The notes: a model not told the origin generated them from the sequence alone. DNA of 64,000 nt from Marivivens donghaensis (GCF_023541015.1 NZ_JALNPR010000001.1:434001-498000); one strand, 5' to 3'; positions 45,536-55,296 are shown, numbered from the stretch's first letter. Translations and numbers: made by a program.

Positions 45536-46783
45536 TTAAACCGTTCGCAGTTTCGCGGTGGTCAGGGCCGAGAGTGCGACCATCACCGCAGCGGTGCCCA
45601 GCACCATTGGCAATCCGCCGATCTGATAGGTCAATCCGGACAAGAGCGTCCCGATCAGACGCCCCAGCGCATTGGCCATGTAGTAGAAGCCCACATCCAT
45701 CGTGACCCTCTCTGATTTCGTGAAAGCGAGGATCAGGTAGGAATGAAGCGAGGAGTTCACCGCGAATATTCCGCCAAAGGCCAGTAGCCCAATGACCAAG
45801 GTGATTGTTAGCCACATCTGCGGGGCAGGCGATAGGGTAACCGCAACCGTCAGCGCGGCAGGCACGATGAACAGCGCCCATGCCCATGTGCGGGCCGCGC
45901 CGATGATCTCTGCCTCTGGGCGGGTGGCCGCGCGGAGGATGCGCGGGGTGGCGGCTTGGACCATGCCGTAGAGGATAATCCACGCGGCCATGAACACGCC
46001 GATGATAAAGAACGCCGCGCGGTTGCCTGCCTCGGACCCGTCCGAGAGCACTGCGTAGAAATAGATCGGGATGCCGACGACGAACCACACGTCCCGTGCG
46101 CCGAACAGTGTCACCCGCGCCGCAGAGAGCCAGTTCACGTTGTGGGACTTGGAAAAGACCTCAGAGAACTTTGCCCCTTTGCGGCCTTTCGGAAGGCCCG
46201 ACGGCATAAACAGCGCAACTGCGATGAGGATGACGCCAAGGACAATCGTCATCGCCCAGATCGACGCCACAAACCCGAACGCAGCGAGGAGCGCGGCGCC
46301 CATGAGGAACCCCACGCCTTTGACCGCGTTCTTGGACCCTGTGAGGATCGCCACCCAACGGAACAACCCACCATCGCCCGTTGGCGCGAGGAGTTTGACC
46401 GCCGATTTCGACGACATCTTGGCTAGGTCTTTGGCCACGCCCGATGCACCTTGGACGCACATGACAAAGGCGACAGATGCGGGGATCGACCAGCTCGGGT
46501 CCAGTTGGGCCAGCGCGAGGAGGGCTACGACCTGAAGGCTCAGTCCAGCATAGAGGGTTGTCGTCAGGCCAAACCGCGCCGCGATCCAGCCCGCAGAGAG
46601 GTTCGTCACCATCCCTGCGACCTCATAGAGGATGAACAGGTACGCCAGCTGCACAGGCGAAAAGCCGAGCGTGTGGAAGTGCAGGAGCACCAACATCCGC
46701 AAGGCTCCGTCCGTCAGCATAAAGGCCCAATAGGCGGCAGTGACCGCGATATAGGCCGATAAACCTTCTGGTTTCTGGCTCAC
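45536..46783 (-). CDS. arsJ: Organoarsenical efflux MFS transporter ArsJ
   Basis: A 415-residue inner-membrane MFS transporter with about twelve helices. It exports 1-arseno-3-phosphoglycerate, which forms when GAPDH uses arsenate instead of phosphate. The sequence [20 protein letters not shown] in the first helix region and [15 protein letters not shown] in the central loop are typical of ArsJ. The gene follows the dedicated gap gene with a four-base overlap, the known arsJ-gapdh arrangement. Confidence 0.9.
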   Translation of the reverse strand: MSQKPEGLSAYIAVTAAYWAFMLTDGALRMLVLLHFHTLGFSPVQLAYLFILYEVAGMVTNLSAGWIAARFGLTTTLYAGLSLQVVALLALAQLDPSWSIPASVAFVMCVQGASGVAKDLAKMSSKSAVKLLAPTGDGGLFRWVAILTGSKNAVKGVGFLMGAALLAAFGFVASIWAMTIVLGVILIAVALFMPSGLPKGRKGAKFSEVFSKSHNVNWLSAARVTLFGARDVWFVVGIPIYFYAVLSDGSEAGNRAAFFIIGVFMAAWIILYGMVQAATPRILRAATRPEAEIIGAARTWAWALFIVPAALTVAVTLSPAPQMWLTITLVIGLLAFGGIFAVNSSLHSYLILAFTKSERVTMDVGFYYMANALGRLIGTLLSGLTYQIGGLPMVLGTAAVMVALSALTTAKLRTV

Positions 46784-47778
46784 AGCGATGCCCCGACCAT
46801 GCGGACCACATCGATCAGACGATGCGCATAGCCCATTTCGTTGTCATACCACGCGTAGATTTTGACCTGTGTGCCGTTGATCACCATCGTTGACGGCGCA
46901 TCGATGATCGAGGATCGCACGTCATTCGTGTAATCGGTGGACACAAGCGGGCGTTCCTCATAGCCGAGGATGCCGTTCAGCGCGCCCTCGGAGGCTGCTT
47001 TGAACAGGGCGTTGACCTCTTCGGCGGTGGTTTCACGCTCGACCTCGAACACGCAGTCAGTCAGCGAGGCGTTCAACAGGGGCACGCGGACGGCGTGACC
47101 GTTCAGGCGGCCTTTGAGTTCGGGATAGATCAGCGTGATCGCGGTGGCCGACCCTGTGGTCGTCGGGATCAGCGAATTCAGGGCAGAGCGGGCGCGGCGC
47201 AGATCCTTTGCGGGGCGGTCCACGATGGTTTGCGTGTTCGTTACATCATGGATCGTAGTGATCGACCCGTGTTTGATGCCGAGGTTTTCGTGGATCACCT
47301 TCACCACAGGGGCGAGACAGTTCGTCGTGCAAGACGCCGCCGTGACGATCTGATGGATGGCTGCATCATAGGTGTCGTTGTTCACGCCATAAACGATGTT
47401 CGCGGTTGGGCCGTCTTTCACTGGGGCCGAGACGACGACCTTTTTCACGCCAGCGGCAAAATAGGGGGCAAGGGCGGCTTCGGATTTGAAAACGCCCGTG
47501 CAGTCGATCACGACGTCTACACCGTCGAGAGGCAGTGCGCTCAGGTCCTTGGTCCCGATAAAGGGTAGGCGGTTGCCGTCGATGGTGACGCTGTCATCGT
47601 CATAAGAAAACGCCGCGTTCCAGCGCCCATGCACGGTGTCGAACTCTAGCAGGTGCGCGTGCATCTCTGTGTCGCCAACGGCATCGTTGATCCACGCGAT
47701 CTTTGCGCCGCTTTCCAGCAGAGGTTTCAGAGCGAGTTTACCGATGCGGCCAAGGCCGTTGAGTGCGTATGTGGTCAT
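46780..47778 (-). CDS. gap: ArsJ-associated glyceraldehyde-3-phosphate dehydrogenase
   Basis: A 332-residue GAPDH. The NAD-binding [11 protein letters not shown] is at the N-terminus and the catalytic Cys150 is in [13 protein letters not shown]. Linkage to arsJ suggests it makes 1-arseno-3-phosphoglycerate from glyceraldehyde-3-phosphate and arsenate for export. It overlaps arsJ downstream and the ArsR-ArsC fusion upstream by four bases each, so the three genes are strictly coupled. Confidence 0.92.
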   Translation of the reverse strand: MTTYALNGLGRIGKLALKPLLESGAKIAWINDAVGDTEMHAHLLEFDTVHGRWNAAFSYDDDSVTIDGNRLPFIGTKDLSALPLDGVDVVIDCTGVFKSEAALAPYFAAGVKKVVVSAPVKDGPTANIVYGVNNDTYDAAIHQIVTAASCTTNCLAPVVKVIHENLGIKHGSITTIHDVTNTQTIVDRPAKDLRRARSALNSLIPTTTGSATAITLIYPELKGRLNGHAVRVPLLNASLTDCVFEVERETTAEEVNALFKAASEGALNGILGYEERPLVSTDYTNDVRSSIIDAPSTMVINGTQVKIYAWYDNEMGYAHRLIDVVRMVGASL

Positions 47779-48599
47779 AGGTGATCCTCAGAGGTCTGGC
47801 GGCCAATGGTGTCCACGGCCTTTTGCAGCGCAATCCGATCAAGCGTTGTGATCGGCAGCGCGATGAATTGTTCGATGCGGTTACGAAGTGCCCCGTAAGC
47901 CTCTTGAAACGCTAGGCTTTTTTCGGCGTCGGTGCCTGTAGCTTTGACAGGATCAGGCATTCCCCAATGGCCACTGATCGGCTGACCGTCCCATGCGGGA
48001 CATTCCTCGTTCGCGGCCTGATTACAGACGGTGAACACAAAATCGAGGTCTGGCGCATTGGGGCCCGTGAATTCGGAGACGTTCTTAGCCCGCAATTGGC
48101 TGGTGTCATGCCCTTTGGTCCCGAGCACTTCGAGCGCAAAGGGGTTCAGTTCCGAATAAGGCTTGGTCCCTGCCGAATAGACGTTGAACCGATCCCCACC
48201 CAAATCCCGCAGGATCGTTTCGGCAAAGATAGAACGGGCAGAGTTGCCCGTGCAGATAAAGAGCACGGTATAGGGGCGGCTCGGTGGCTTGGGCTGTGGG
48301 GCAAGGCACAGATCAGGCCGACCACGGCAGCAGTCGACCAGCAGACCGTCAAACATCTGTTGAACGGTTGTCATATTGATGCAGTACCGTAGAGAGGTGC
48401 CTGACCGCTCTTGGTCAATCAGGTCTGCGGTCTGCAGGGCAGAGAGGTAGTTCGACAGCGTGCTGCCTTTGATCCCCAGCGCGTCCGAGATTTCCCCCGC
48501 TGGGACATGGTCGGGGTAACGGCGCATGAGAAGTTGGAACACCGACAAACGCTGCGGGTGGCCAAGGGTCGATAATAGATCGGGAATCGCTGTTTTCAT
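47775..48599 (-). CDS. ArsR-ArsC fusion: arsenic repressor joined to arsenate reductase
   Basis: A 274-residue two-domain protein. Residues 1-100 are an ArsR winged helix ([17 protein letters not shown], then [13 protein letters not shown]) ending in [13 protein letters not shown], where Cys90, Cys91 and Cys98 form the known arsenite-binding triad of type-2 ArsR proteins. Residues 110-250 are a low-molecular-weight phosphatase-type arsenate reductase: Cys116 in ICTGNSARS (CX5R), Asp216 in MPDPV, and extra cysteines Cys192 and Cys200 in [10 protein letters not shown], which could shuttle the disulfide. The start ATG lies inside its own operator and has no Shine-Dalgarno. No arsenite pump gene is in the window. 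Confidence 0.9.
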   Translation of the reverse strand: MKTAIPDLLSTLGHPQRLSVFQLLMRRYPDHVPAGEISDALGIKGSTLSNYLSALQTADLIDQERSGTSLRYCINMTTVQQMFDGLLVDCCRGRPDLCLAPQPKPPSRPYTVLFICTGNSARSIFAETILRDLGGDRFNVYSAGTKPYSELNPFALEVLGTKGHDTSQLRAKNVSEFTGPNAPDLDFVFTVCNQAANEECPAWDGQPISGHWGMPDPVKATGTDAEKSLAFQEAYGALRNRIEQFIALPITTLDRIALQKAVDTIGRQTSEDHL

Positions 48600-48621
48600 A
48601 TTTCATGAATATATGAAATAT
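48598..48621 (-). promoter_or_regulatory. ArsR operator overlapping the start codon of the fusion gene
   Basis: ATATTTCAT (48598-48606) and ATGAAATAT (48613-48621) are a perfect 9-bp inverted repeat with a six-base spacer. Its left arm overlaps the start codon (48597-48599). Bound repressor would cover transcription start and translation start. Confidence 0.75.
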
Positions 48622-48668
48622 ACCCTCCCGCAAAGTGAAGGTTTTGTAACAGCGATCCCCGTTACTCG

Positions 48669-49493
48669 TTAACGAGGGTGGAACACAAACGAACGCATCG
48701 ACACGGCGCCAAGGTCAATGGCACCCGTCATAAAGGTCAGATCATCGCCCGCATCAGAGGCGCCCGCGATGGTCAGGGCAGGCAGGTAGTGATCGACCGA
48801 AGGGTGGGCCATCCGTAGAAGCGGCCCGAGTTTATTGGCATCGGCCAACCCGCCAAAGTCACGGTCGGTCAGCTTTGTCTCGAACAGGTTGTCGAATTCC
48901 GTTGCAAAGTCATGCACATGGCCGTCGAACCGCAGGGCACGCAGGTTATGCACCACGTTCCCAGAGCCGAGGATCAACACACCACGATCTCGCAAGTCGG
49001 ACAGGGTTTTGCCGATCTCGAGCTGGTAGTCCAACCCTTTGCTCATATCGATTGAGACTTGGAACACGGGTACGTCGGCCTCTGGGTAGAGGAATTTCAG
49101 CACGGTCCATGCGCCGTGGTCGAGGCCCCAAGTGTCATCCTCTTCGGCATGGTGGCTGGCCAAAAGCGATACGACCTCGCGGGCGAGGGCGGGATCACCC
49201 TGCGCCGGATATTTTTCGGCATAGAGCGCATCAGGAAAGCCGTAGAAATCATAGATCGTCTTGGGCAGGGCTGAGACATCCACGAGTGTTGTGCCTTTGG
49301 TCATCCAGTGCGCCGACACCACGAGGATCGCCCGAGGGCGGGGTAGGTTACGGCCCAGTTCGGTCCACGAGCGGCTGTATTCGGTATCCTCAATCGCGTT
49401 CATCGGGCTGCCATGACCGAGGAATACCACGGGCATACGGTCAGAGGGGGCAAGCCGATCGCGGAGGGCTTGGAGAGATGTAATCGTTGTCAT
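48669..49493 (-). CDS. ygiD: DODA-type extradiol ring-cleavage dioxygenase
   Basis: A 274-residue cytoplasmic metalloenzyme of the LigB/DODA superfamily. Metal ligands are expected in FLGHGSPMNAI, VSAHWMT, and the GLDHGAWTVL and NVVHNLR histidines. E. coli YgiD opens L-DOPA at the 4,5 bond and uses zinc. The physiological substrate is unknown. ATG 49493 begins MTTITSLQALRDRL. The gene is divergent from a LysR regulator that probably controls it. Confidence 0.88.
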   Translation of the reverse strand: MTTITSLQALRDRLAPSDRMPVVFLGHGSPMNAIEDTEYSRSWTELGRNLPRPRAILVVSAHWMTKGTTLVDVSALPKTIYDFYGFPDALYAEKYPAQGDPALAREVVSLLASHHAEEDDTWGLDHGAWTVLKFLYPEADVPVFQVSIDMSKGLDYQLEIGKTLSDLRDRGVLILGSGNVVHNLRALRFDGHVHDFATEFDNLFETKLTDRDFGGLADANKLGPLLRMAHPSVDHYLPALTIAGASDAGDDLTFMTGAIDLGAVSMRSFVFHPR

Positions 49494-49559
49494 TCGCGCA
49501 TCCTCTTCATCTGCGGCGCCTGCGTCGGGCACCGCCTCTGTCTGGGATTGAGATAGGGC

Positions 49560-49573
49560 TTGATTATAATCAA
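49560..49573. promoter_or_regulatory. Palindromic LysR operator candidate between ygiD and lysR
   Basis: TTGATTATAATCAA (49560-49573) is a perfect 14-bp palindrome in the 135-base divergent region. LysR regulators bind such AT-rich T-N11-A-like palindromes near their own promoter. Confidence 0.5.
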
Positions 49574-49628
49574 TGAAATGGCGACTTTGTTGATTGACTG
49601 TTACCGTTTTATTCCAAATGAGCCGACG

Positions 49629-50525
49629 ATGGATATTACCGACGAACTCCGTGCCTTTGTGGCGACCGCGCAGACGGGATCATTCACGGCGGCGGCAGAG
49701 GCGCTGGGCGTGTCGAACCGTCTCACGTCGAAATACGTGGCCGAACTTGAGGCGCGGCTGGGTGTTCGTCTGTTCCAACGCACCACGCGCAGGGTGGGGC
49801 TGACGCCCGCGGGCGAGGACCTCTTGGCCCGTGCGCCTGCGGTTTTGGATGACCTCGATGATCTTTTGGGGCAGGTGGCTGATGGGTCCAAGGGGCTGAC
49901 GGGTGTGATCCGCATTTCTGCCCCTGTCACCTTTGGCGAGGTCTATGTGGGCGCAATGCTCGGGCGGTTCGCGCAGGCCAATCCGGGGCTGACGTTTGAT
50001 CTGCGGCTGACCGACGACTTTGCCGATCTGGCGAGCGACGGGATCGATCTGGCGTTCAGGCTGGGGCAATCGCAGATGCTATCGCTGAAAACCCGCAAGC
50101 TGGGGGACTTTCGGTCAGTCCTTGTCGCCAGTCCCGCCTATATCGCAGAGCATGGCGAGCCACGTCATCCCGCCGACCTGCAAGCCCACGCCTGTATCGT
50201 CGACACCAACCGTCACCAACCCAAACGCTGGCGGTTCTTTGAGGATGGCCGCGATGTCATCGCCACGGTCCAAGGGCGGTTTCACGTCAATTCCGCCCGC
50301 GCCGCGACCGAGCTTGCGGCATCGAACCTCGGGATCGCCTATGCGCCGCGCTTTGCCGTGCGGGATGCGCTGGCCGCTGGGCGGTTGGTGCCTGTGATGC
50401 AGGGGTATGATTGCGAAACGTGGCCACTGAGCGCGGTTTACCTAGAGGGACGACAACTGCCGCGCAAAATCCGTGCGCTGATAGATTTTGCGGTGAATGA
50501 TATCGGCGGGGCAGAAATCCTCTAG
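49629..50525 (+). CDS. LysR-family regulator divergent from ygiD
   Basis: A 298-residue regulator starting at ATG 49629 (MDITDELRAFVATAQTGSFT). The HTH is within residues 1-60 (AAAEALGVSNRLTSKYVAELE), and the effector domain begins near residue 90 (TGVIRISAPVTFGEVYVGAML), typical of the CrgA/DsdC-like subgroup. The frame begins 23 codons upstream but overlaps the palindrome and promoter region. Divergent placement suggests it controls ygiD. Confidence 0.9.
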   Translation: MDITDELRAFVATAQTGSFTAAAEALGVSNRLTSKYVAELEARLGVRLFQRTTRRVGLTPAGEDLLARAPAVLDDLDDLLGQVADGSKGLTGVIRISAPVTFGEVYVGAMLGRFAQANPGLTFDLRLTDDFADLASDGIDLAFRLGQSQMLSLKTRKLGDFRSVLVASPAYIAEHGEPRHPADLQAHACIVDTNRHQPKRWRFFEDGRDVIATVQGRFHVNSARAATELAASNLGIAYAPRFAVRDALAAGRLVPVMQGYDCETWPLSAVYLEGRQLPRKIRALIDFAVNDIGGAEIL

Positions 50526-50590
50526 CGATTGGTGGAAATTCCCTGCGGCATCCGCTATGCGACCGCGATACTGACCCGATCTAGTAAGCG

Positions 50591-51592
50591 ATGGCGAACC
50601 CCATGGTGGAGAACACAGCAAAATCAGCGGCCCGCCTGTCCGTGGCCCCGATGATGGAGTGGACGACGCGAGAGTGTCGCTATCTGCACCGTCTGCTGAG
50701 CCGTGAGACCTTGCTCTATACCGAGATGGTGACCGCGCCTGCGGTGATCAATGGCGATCGGGAAAAGCTATTAGGCTACCATGAGGCCGAACATCCTGTT
50801 GCGGTGCAGCTCGGTGGATCTGATCCTGTGCAACTGGCCGAGGCGACCGCGATTTGCGGGGATTATGGTTATGACGAAGTGAACCTGAACTGCGGCTGTC
50901 CGTCGGACCGTGTGCAATCGGGAGCCTTTGGCGCGGTGCTGATGAAATCGCCCGATCTGGTGGCGGAGTGCGTGGCTGCAATGATCGCAACGTCGCCGGT
51001 TGAGGTCACTGTCAAATGCCGCATCGGTGTCGACGAACAGGTGCCTCGCGATATCCTGCCAGAGTTCATCGAAAAGGTCAGCGCGGCGGGCGTGACCCGC
51101 TTTACCATCCATGCGCGGATGGCTTGGCTGCAGGGGCTATCGCCCAAGGAAAACCGCGATATTCCGCCGCTCGATTATGCTTTGGTCCACGAGATCAAAA
51201 CTGCCTATCCGCATCTGCATATTTCGATCAACGGTGGCATCGCGACCTTGGACGAGGCCGTGGCGCAACTGGACCTTGGGCTGGATGGCGTGATGATTGG
51301 GCGGGCGGCGTATCACCAACCGACCGATATTCTGCAAATGGCAGACGCGCGGATTTACGGCAAAGAGGCGGGGCCTGACCCTGTGCAGGTCGTCCATGAC
51401 ATGCTGCCCTACATCGAAAATCACATCGCTGCGGGTGGACGTTTGAACCAGATCACGCGCCATATGCTCGGCCTTTTTGCAGGCAAGGCAGGGGCGCGGG
51501 GCTGGCGGCGGTATCTGTCGGAAAACGCGCATCTCGACGGCGCTGGGCCAAAGACGGTGCTAGAGGCGCTTTCCTACGTGACGGGCGGCTGA
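50591..51592 (+). CDS. dusA: tRNA-dihydrouridine(20/20a) synthase
   Basis: A 333-residue flavoenzyme reducing uridines 20 and 20a in the D-loop of tRNA. LSVAPMMEWTTRECR begins the FMN TIM barrel; the catalytic cysteine is Cys103 in NLNCGCPSDRVQSG. RFTIHARMAWLQGLSPKENR and the C-terminal helical domain fit the DusA subgroup. The start could be ATG 50591 or 50603. It stands in a rightward run with the TSUP gene. Confidence 0.94.
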   Translation: MANPMVENTAKSAARLSVAPMMEWTTRECRYLHRLLSRETLLYTEMVTAPAVINGDREKLLGYHEAEHPVAVQLGGSDPVQLAEATAICGDYGYDEVNLNCGCPSDRVQSGAFGAVLMKSPDLVAECVAAMIATSPVEVTVKCRIGVDEQVPRDILPEFIEKVSAAGVTRFTIHARMAWLQGLSPKENRDIPPLDYALVHEIKTAYPHLHISINGGIATLDEAVAQLDLGLDGVMIGRAAYHQPTDILQMADARIYGKEAGPDPVQVVHDMLPYIENHIAAGGRLNQITRHMLGLFAGKAGARGWRRYLSENAHLDGAGPKTVLEALSYVTGG

Positions 51593-51626
51593 TACTGATC
51601 AGGGCAACATCATTTGGGAGGCCCTG

Positions 51627-52448
51627 ATGGATAGCGTTCTGTTGATTGAAATGGCAGCTATTTTGCTGGTGATTGGTGCGCTTGCAGGTGTTTTGGCAGG
51701 TTTGTTGGGAGTCGGCGGCGGTGTCGTCCTTGTCCCCGGTTTTTACTACGCGTTTTCGTCGCTGGGGTATGAAACCCCGCAGCTGATGCAAATCTGTCTG
51801 GCGACCTCGCTCGCCACGATTATCGTCACCTCGGCCCGTTCGGTCATGTCGCACCACAAAAAGGGTGCGGTGGAATGGGGTATCCTGAAAATCTGGGCAC
51901 CCGGGATCGTGCTGGGCGCAATCGCGGGCAAGATGACCGTCTCGGCCTTGAACACGACCGTGTTGCAGTATATCTTTGGTGGATTGCTGGTGTTCATCGG
52001 CCTCTACATGACCTTCGGGAACAAAGACTTTCGCGTCGCTAATGAACTGCCCAAAGGTTTGAAAGGCCGCGTGTTTTCGCCTTTTGTCGGGTTCCTCTCG
52101 GTCCTGATGGGCATCGGTGGCGGGTCGTTCGGCGTGCCTTTGTTGACCATGTTTGGCGTGCCCGTTCACCGCGCTGTAGCAACGGCGGCGGGCTTTGGGT
52201 TCATCATCGCGGTGCCATCGGTGGCTGGGTTCCTGATGACCTCTTTGCCAGAAGGTGTCGCCCCGCCGTTTAGCATCGGCGCGGTCAATATTGCGGCCTT
52301 CCTCGTGGTGATTGCGATGACGACGTTTACCGCGCCGATTGGTGCTGCAATTGCGCATAAGACGGACGCAGGAAAACTAAAGAAGTTCTTTGGCATGTTC
52401 CTGATCCTCATCGCGCTGAACATGCTGCGTAAGGCCATTTTGTCATGA
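51627..52448 (+). CDS. TSUP-family (TauE/SafE) sulfite/sulfonate exporter
   Basis: A 273-residue membrane protein with about eight transmembrane helices in two repeats. The glycine-rich signature AGVLAGLLGVGGGVVLVPGF near residues 19-38 and its repeat FLSVLMGIGGGSFGVPLLTMF are diagnostic of TSUP/TauE. Substrates of the family include sulfite, sulfoacetate and thiosulfate-related anions. The stop overlaps the next gene's start by four bases, so they are co-translated. Confidence 0.9.
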   Translation: MDSVLLIEMAAILLVIGALAGVLAGLLGVGGGVVLVPGFYYAFSSLGYETPQLMQICLATSLATIIVTSARSVMSHHKKGAVEWGILKIWAPGIVLGAIAGKMTVSALNTTVLQYIFGGLLVFIGLYMTFGNKDFRVANELPKGLKGRVFSPFVGFLSVLMGIGGGSFGVPLLTMFGVPVHRAVATAAGFGFIIAVPSVAGFLMTSLPEGVAPPFSIGAVNIAAFLVVIAMTTFTAPIGAAIAHKTDAGKLKKFFGMFLILIALNMLRKAILS

Positions 52449-53191
52449 TCGAAGGCGGTTTCATCCAGTTCGACGCCACGCCAAAGGCCACGGCGTGGGC
52501 TAAGGCCGCGAATGTGGCGGCAGATGCGGTTCTCGCTGATCCTGCGATGCAGGCGAAGTGGCTGCGGCATGGTCAGACGTGGTTTGTGGGCGTGGATGTT
52601 TTGCCCAACGATGACACGGGGGCGATTGATGGCGTTCCGCTGCGCGGTCCGTGGGATGGAATGGTGCCCGAGATGCCGCTGCATCAGGGGCAACTGTCGG
52701 TGATCTATTCGGGCTACCCGCAAAAGGACGCGGATGAGACGGATAAGGCGCACCGCTATCGCAAGGTCAAGGATGCAGCGCATCTCGATGGGTTGATGGG
52801 CGAAGGGCCGCAGAAACGTCGGTTCCTGCGCGAACCACATGCCTACATCCTCGCCGTGGCTTTGAACGATTGCACCGCAGCACCCTTGGTCGTTTGGCCC
52901 GGTAGCGAAGAGATTATGCGCGAGGCCTTTACCGTGGCCTTTGCGGGGATGCCGCCGTCCATGTGGTCGGATATCGACGTGACCGAGATTTACACGGACG
53001 CCCGCAACGAGGTGTTTGAGTGCTGCGAACGTGTCGAACTACCGATGAAAGCGGGGCAGTCGGTTCTTTTGGATCGGATGGTGATCCATGGCACTGCGCC
53101 AGAGGGCAAGGATAAGGTGCCTGCCGCAGGGCGCAGGCTCGCGTTTTTCAGACCGCAGTTTGACAACATGCGGGATTGGCTCAGGGATTAA
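52445..53191 (+). CDS. Phytanoyl-CoA dioxygenase-like (Fe(II)/2-oxoglutarate) protein
   Basis: A 248-residue cytoplasmic protein. The C-terminal half reads like a double-stranded beta helix: REPHAYILAVALNDCTAAPLV, then PMKAGQSVLLDRMVIHGTAP with a candidate distal metal His, and RLAFFRPQF with an Arg that could bind 2-oxoglutarate. The proximal HxD/E motif is not clear, so activity is uncertain. I know similar Rhodobacteraceae proteins without a function. Overlap with the TSUP gene suggests a link to a sulfonate or related substrate, but this is inference. Confidence 0.5.
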   Translation: MIEGGFIQFDATPKATAWAKAANVAADAVLADPAMQAKWLRHGQTWFVGVDVLPNDDTGAIDGVPLRGPWDGMVPEMPLHQGQLSVIYSGYPQKDADETDKAHRYRKVKDAAHLDGLMGEGPQKRRFLREPHAYILAVALNDCTAAPLVVWPGSEEIMREAFTVAFAGMPPSMWSDIDVTEIYTDARNEVFECCERVELPMKAGQSVLLDRMVIHGTAPEGKDKVPAAGRRLAFFRPQFDNMRDWLRD

Positions 53192-53433
53192 GCCTTGAGC
53201 CGCGCCGCCCGTCCGCCACGGCGGGTTTTCAGCGCGCCAGAACGGTTCGGCAAATCAGCCATGATGGCGCGGCGATCCTCTGGGGTCATGCGGCTCCACA
53301 TACCGATTTCTTGCAGGGTGCGGTGACAGCCTATGCAGGTTTTTGTCTCGGGATGGATCGAGCAGAGTTTGACGCAGGGGCTTTCGATTTCGGCCCGTTG
53401 CCAAATGGCATCCGTGTTCAATTGTTCGGTCAC
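53188..53433 (-). CDS. DUF1289 small cysteine-rich protein
   Basis: An 81-residue protein. SPCVKLCSIHPETKTCIGCHRT with four cysteines, followed by EIGMWSRMTPEDRRAIM, is the DUF1289 signature. A metal or Fe-S site is likely, but the function is unknown. The C-terminus is basic. It lies one base downstream of ruvX on the same strand. Confidence 0.9.
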   Translation of the reverse strand: MTEQLNTDAIWQRAEIESPCVKLCSIHPETKTCIGCHRTLQEIGMWSRMTPEDRRAIMADLPNRSGALKTRRGGRAARLKA

Positions 53434-53434
53434 T

Positions 53435-53905
53435 TCAGGCTCCGAGGTGGCGCAGGCGGTCTAGCATGCCTTGCAAGATATACCCCGCAGCAACGTGATC
53501 GATGACCTCATCGCGACGTTTTCGGGACGTATCCGCCTCTAACAGCGCCCGTTCTGCGGCAACGGTAGACAGCCGTTCGTCCCAGAACGCAATCGGAAGG
53601 CCGGTCAGTTTTTCGAGGTTGCGAGCAAAGGCGCGGGTCGATTGCACGCGCGGCCCCTCTGATCCGTCCATGTTCAGGGGCAGGCCCAGAACGATTCCGG
53701 CGATGTCGCGCTTCTTCACGATTTCAAGCAGGCGTTCCACGTCGAGCGTGAATTTTTTGCGTTTGATCGTCTCGAGCGGGGTCGCGACCTGACGCAGGCC
53801 GTCAGAGACGGCAACGCCAATGGTTACGGTGCCCAAATCCAGCCCGCAAATTGCGCGGTACGGGGGCAGGGCGGCGGCAAAGGTTTCGGCGTCGTTGCAG
53901 ATCAT
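53435..53905 (-). CDS. ruvX: Putative pre-16S rRNA nuclease / Holliday junction resolvase-like YqgF
   Basis: A 156-residue RNase H-fold protein of the YqgF/RuvX family, implicated in 16S rRNA 5'-end maturation. [15 protein letters not shown] holds the first catalytic Asp (Asp23). [15 protein letters not shown] and [17 protein letters not shown] carry the other conserved parts, and [11 protein letters not shown] the last acidic residue. The start ATG overlaps the ccmI stop by four bases (53902-53905), so it is co-transcribed with ccmI. Confidence 0.93.
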   Translation of the reverse strand: MICNDAETFAAALPPYRAICGLDLGTVTIGVAVSDGLRQVATPLETIKRKKFTLDVERLLEIVKKRDIAGIVLGLPLNMDGSEGPRVQSTRAFARNLEKLTGLPIAFWDERLSTVAAERALLEADTSRKRRDEVIDHVAAGYILQGMLDRLRHLGA

Positions 53906-55125
53906 TCCGCGACACCTGCACCTACAGCGGCCTCACGGATGATCGACATCGCGTTTGCATCGCTGGCAAAGGTTTGCTGAGCCTCACCCCAGATCGCAGT
54001 AGCGCGGTCCGTATCGCCCAGCACGCCAAGCGCGCGGATCAACTGTGCCCATTCCTGCGGTGTGCCACCCTCGGTCGCGAGGCGATCCATGAGGTTGCCA
54101 ACCATGCCTTCGATCATGGCAGAGCGGTCTTCTTCGCTCATGTCGCCTGCTGCGGCCATGGCGGCGGCATTCGGGCCACGCAGACCACCGTTTTGCATTG
54201 GCGGGGTGTAGTCGTCGACGCCAGCGAACCACGACAGTTCGATGGTGGCTTGGGCCACTTGATCGAACCATTCGGCACCTTCTGGCGCGACCTCTAGAAG
54301 CTTGCGCCAATAGGGGAAGGCACGGTCGGGACGGCCATAGGTGTTGAACATCACGCCCGCCCAGTAAAGCCCTGAAATGCTTTCAGGATCTTTGTCGAGG
54401 ATGGCTTTGAGAACGCGTTCCGCTTCGGGGGTGACATCGCCACCAGCCGCCGCGACGAGGAGTTCCAGAAGAACCTCCAGATTGGCCTGTTCCGCATCAT
54501 CGCCAAGGATCGCCACGACCTTCACTTGCGCATGGGCGGCGCGGTCGACATTGCCCAGAGCCGTCTCAAGCCGCACCAGATCACGCTGCGCGATCAGGTT
54601 ATCAGGGTTGGCTTCTGCGGTTTGGCGCACACGGTCCACAGTCGCCTGTAGATCATCGGGCAGGGTGACTGGCTCTTGGATCGGCTGGGCGGCTTCGGCC
54701 TCGGCCTGTGTGGGGCGGTTGTCGTAGGCGTCTTTGGCCTCTGCCAGACGAACGGCGCGGGGCATGTCGGGATAACCAGGCGCACCCACACGGTAATAGA
54801 GCGCAAGCGCCCCAACCACGGTCGCCGCTGCCGCAGCAATCATCACAACCCGACCCAAGGTTTTGGGCGCGTCAGTCGATGTGTCGGTTTCAGCCTTATC
54901 AGCGGCCAGCAAACGGCGGGCAATTTCGGTGCGGGTCCGTTCGGCCTCTGCCTGATCGAGAACACCACGGGCGAGGTCGCGATCCACTTCGGCCAATTGA
55001 TCCTTGTAGATCGCGATGTCGTTGCGAGGATCGACATCCGTGTCGGTTCCGGAGCGCAAAAGCGGCAGCACAAGAAGACCTGCGGCAATAACTGCCAATG
55101 CGGTCGCAATGATCCAGAACGTCAT
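53902..55125 (-). CDS. ccmI: Cytochrome c maturation protein CcmI
   Basis: A 407-residue inner-membrane protein that chaperones apocytochrome c to the haem-ligation complex. The first transmembrane segment is at residues 2-22 ([20 protein letters not shown]), a cytoplasmic leucine-zipper loop follows ([18 protein letters not shown]), and a second segment is near 92-112. The periplasmic part has TPR repeats (about 170-320). This matches the CcmI/CycH of Rhodobacter. ccmI lies upstream of ruvX. Confidence 0.9.
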   Translation of the reverse strand: MTFWIIATALAVIAAGLLVLPLLRSGTDTDVDPRNDIAIYKDQLAEVDRDLARGVLDQAEAERTRTEIARRLLAADKAETDTSTDAPKTLGRVVMIAAAAATVVGALALYYRVGAPGYPDMPRAVRLAEAKDAYDNRPTQAEAEAAQPIQEPVTLPDDLQATVDRVRQTAEANPDNLIAQRDLVRLETALGNVDRAAHAQVKVVAILGDDAEQANLEVLLELLVAAAGGDVTPEAERVLKAILDKDPESISGLYWAGVMFNTYGRPDRAFPYWRKLLEVAPEGAEWFDQVAQATIELSWFAGVDDYTPPMQNGGLRGPNAAAMAAAGDMSEEDRSAMIEGMVGNLMDRLATEGGTPQEWAQLIRALGVLGDTDRATAIWGEAQQTFASDANAMSIIREAAVGAGVAE

Positions 55126-55248
55126 GGGGCCTCCCGTTTAAACGTTTCGCCCTACCTAACCTTCCCAACCCCCTGAGAAAAGCCCCTGCGGCCCGATGAC
55201 CCGTTTGTGATCAGGTCTCATTCGTAACGCTTCTTTGTCGCATGTCGC

Positions 55249-55296
55249 AAAACTGCAAAAATCAGGCGTGTCCAATCGTCTTTGCTTCGCAGTTTT
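55249..55296. promoter_or_regulatory. Inverted repeat upstream of the sarcosine oxidase operon
   Basis: AAAACTGC (55249-55256) and GCAGTTTT (55289-55296) form an 8-bp inverted repeat with a 32-base spacer, in the 225-base gap before soxB. It could be a regulator site for sarcosine induction. No hairpin evidence; prediction by eye. Confidence 0.3.
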
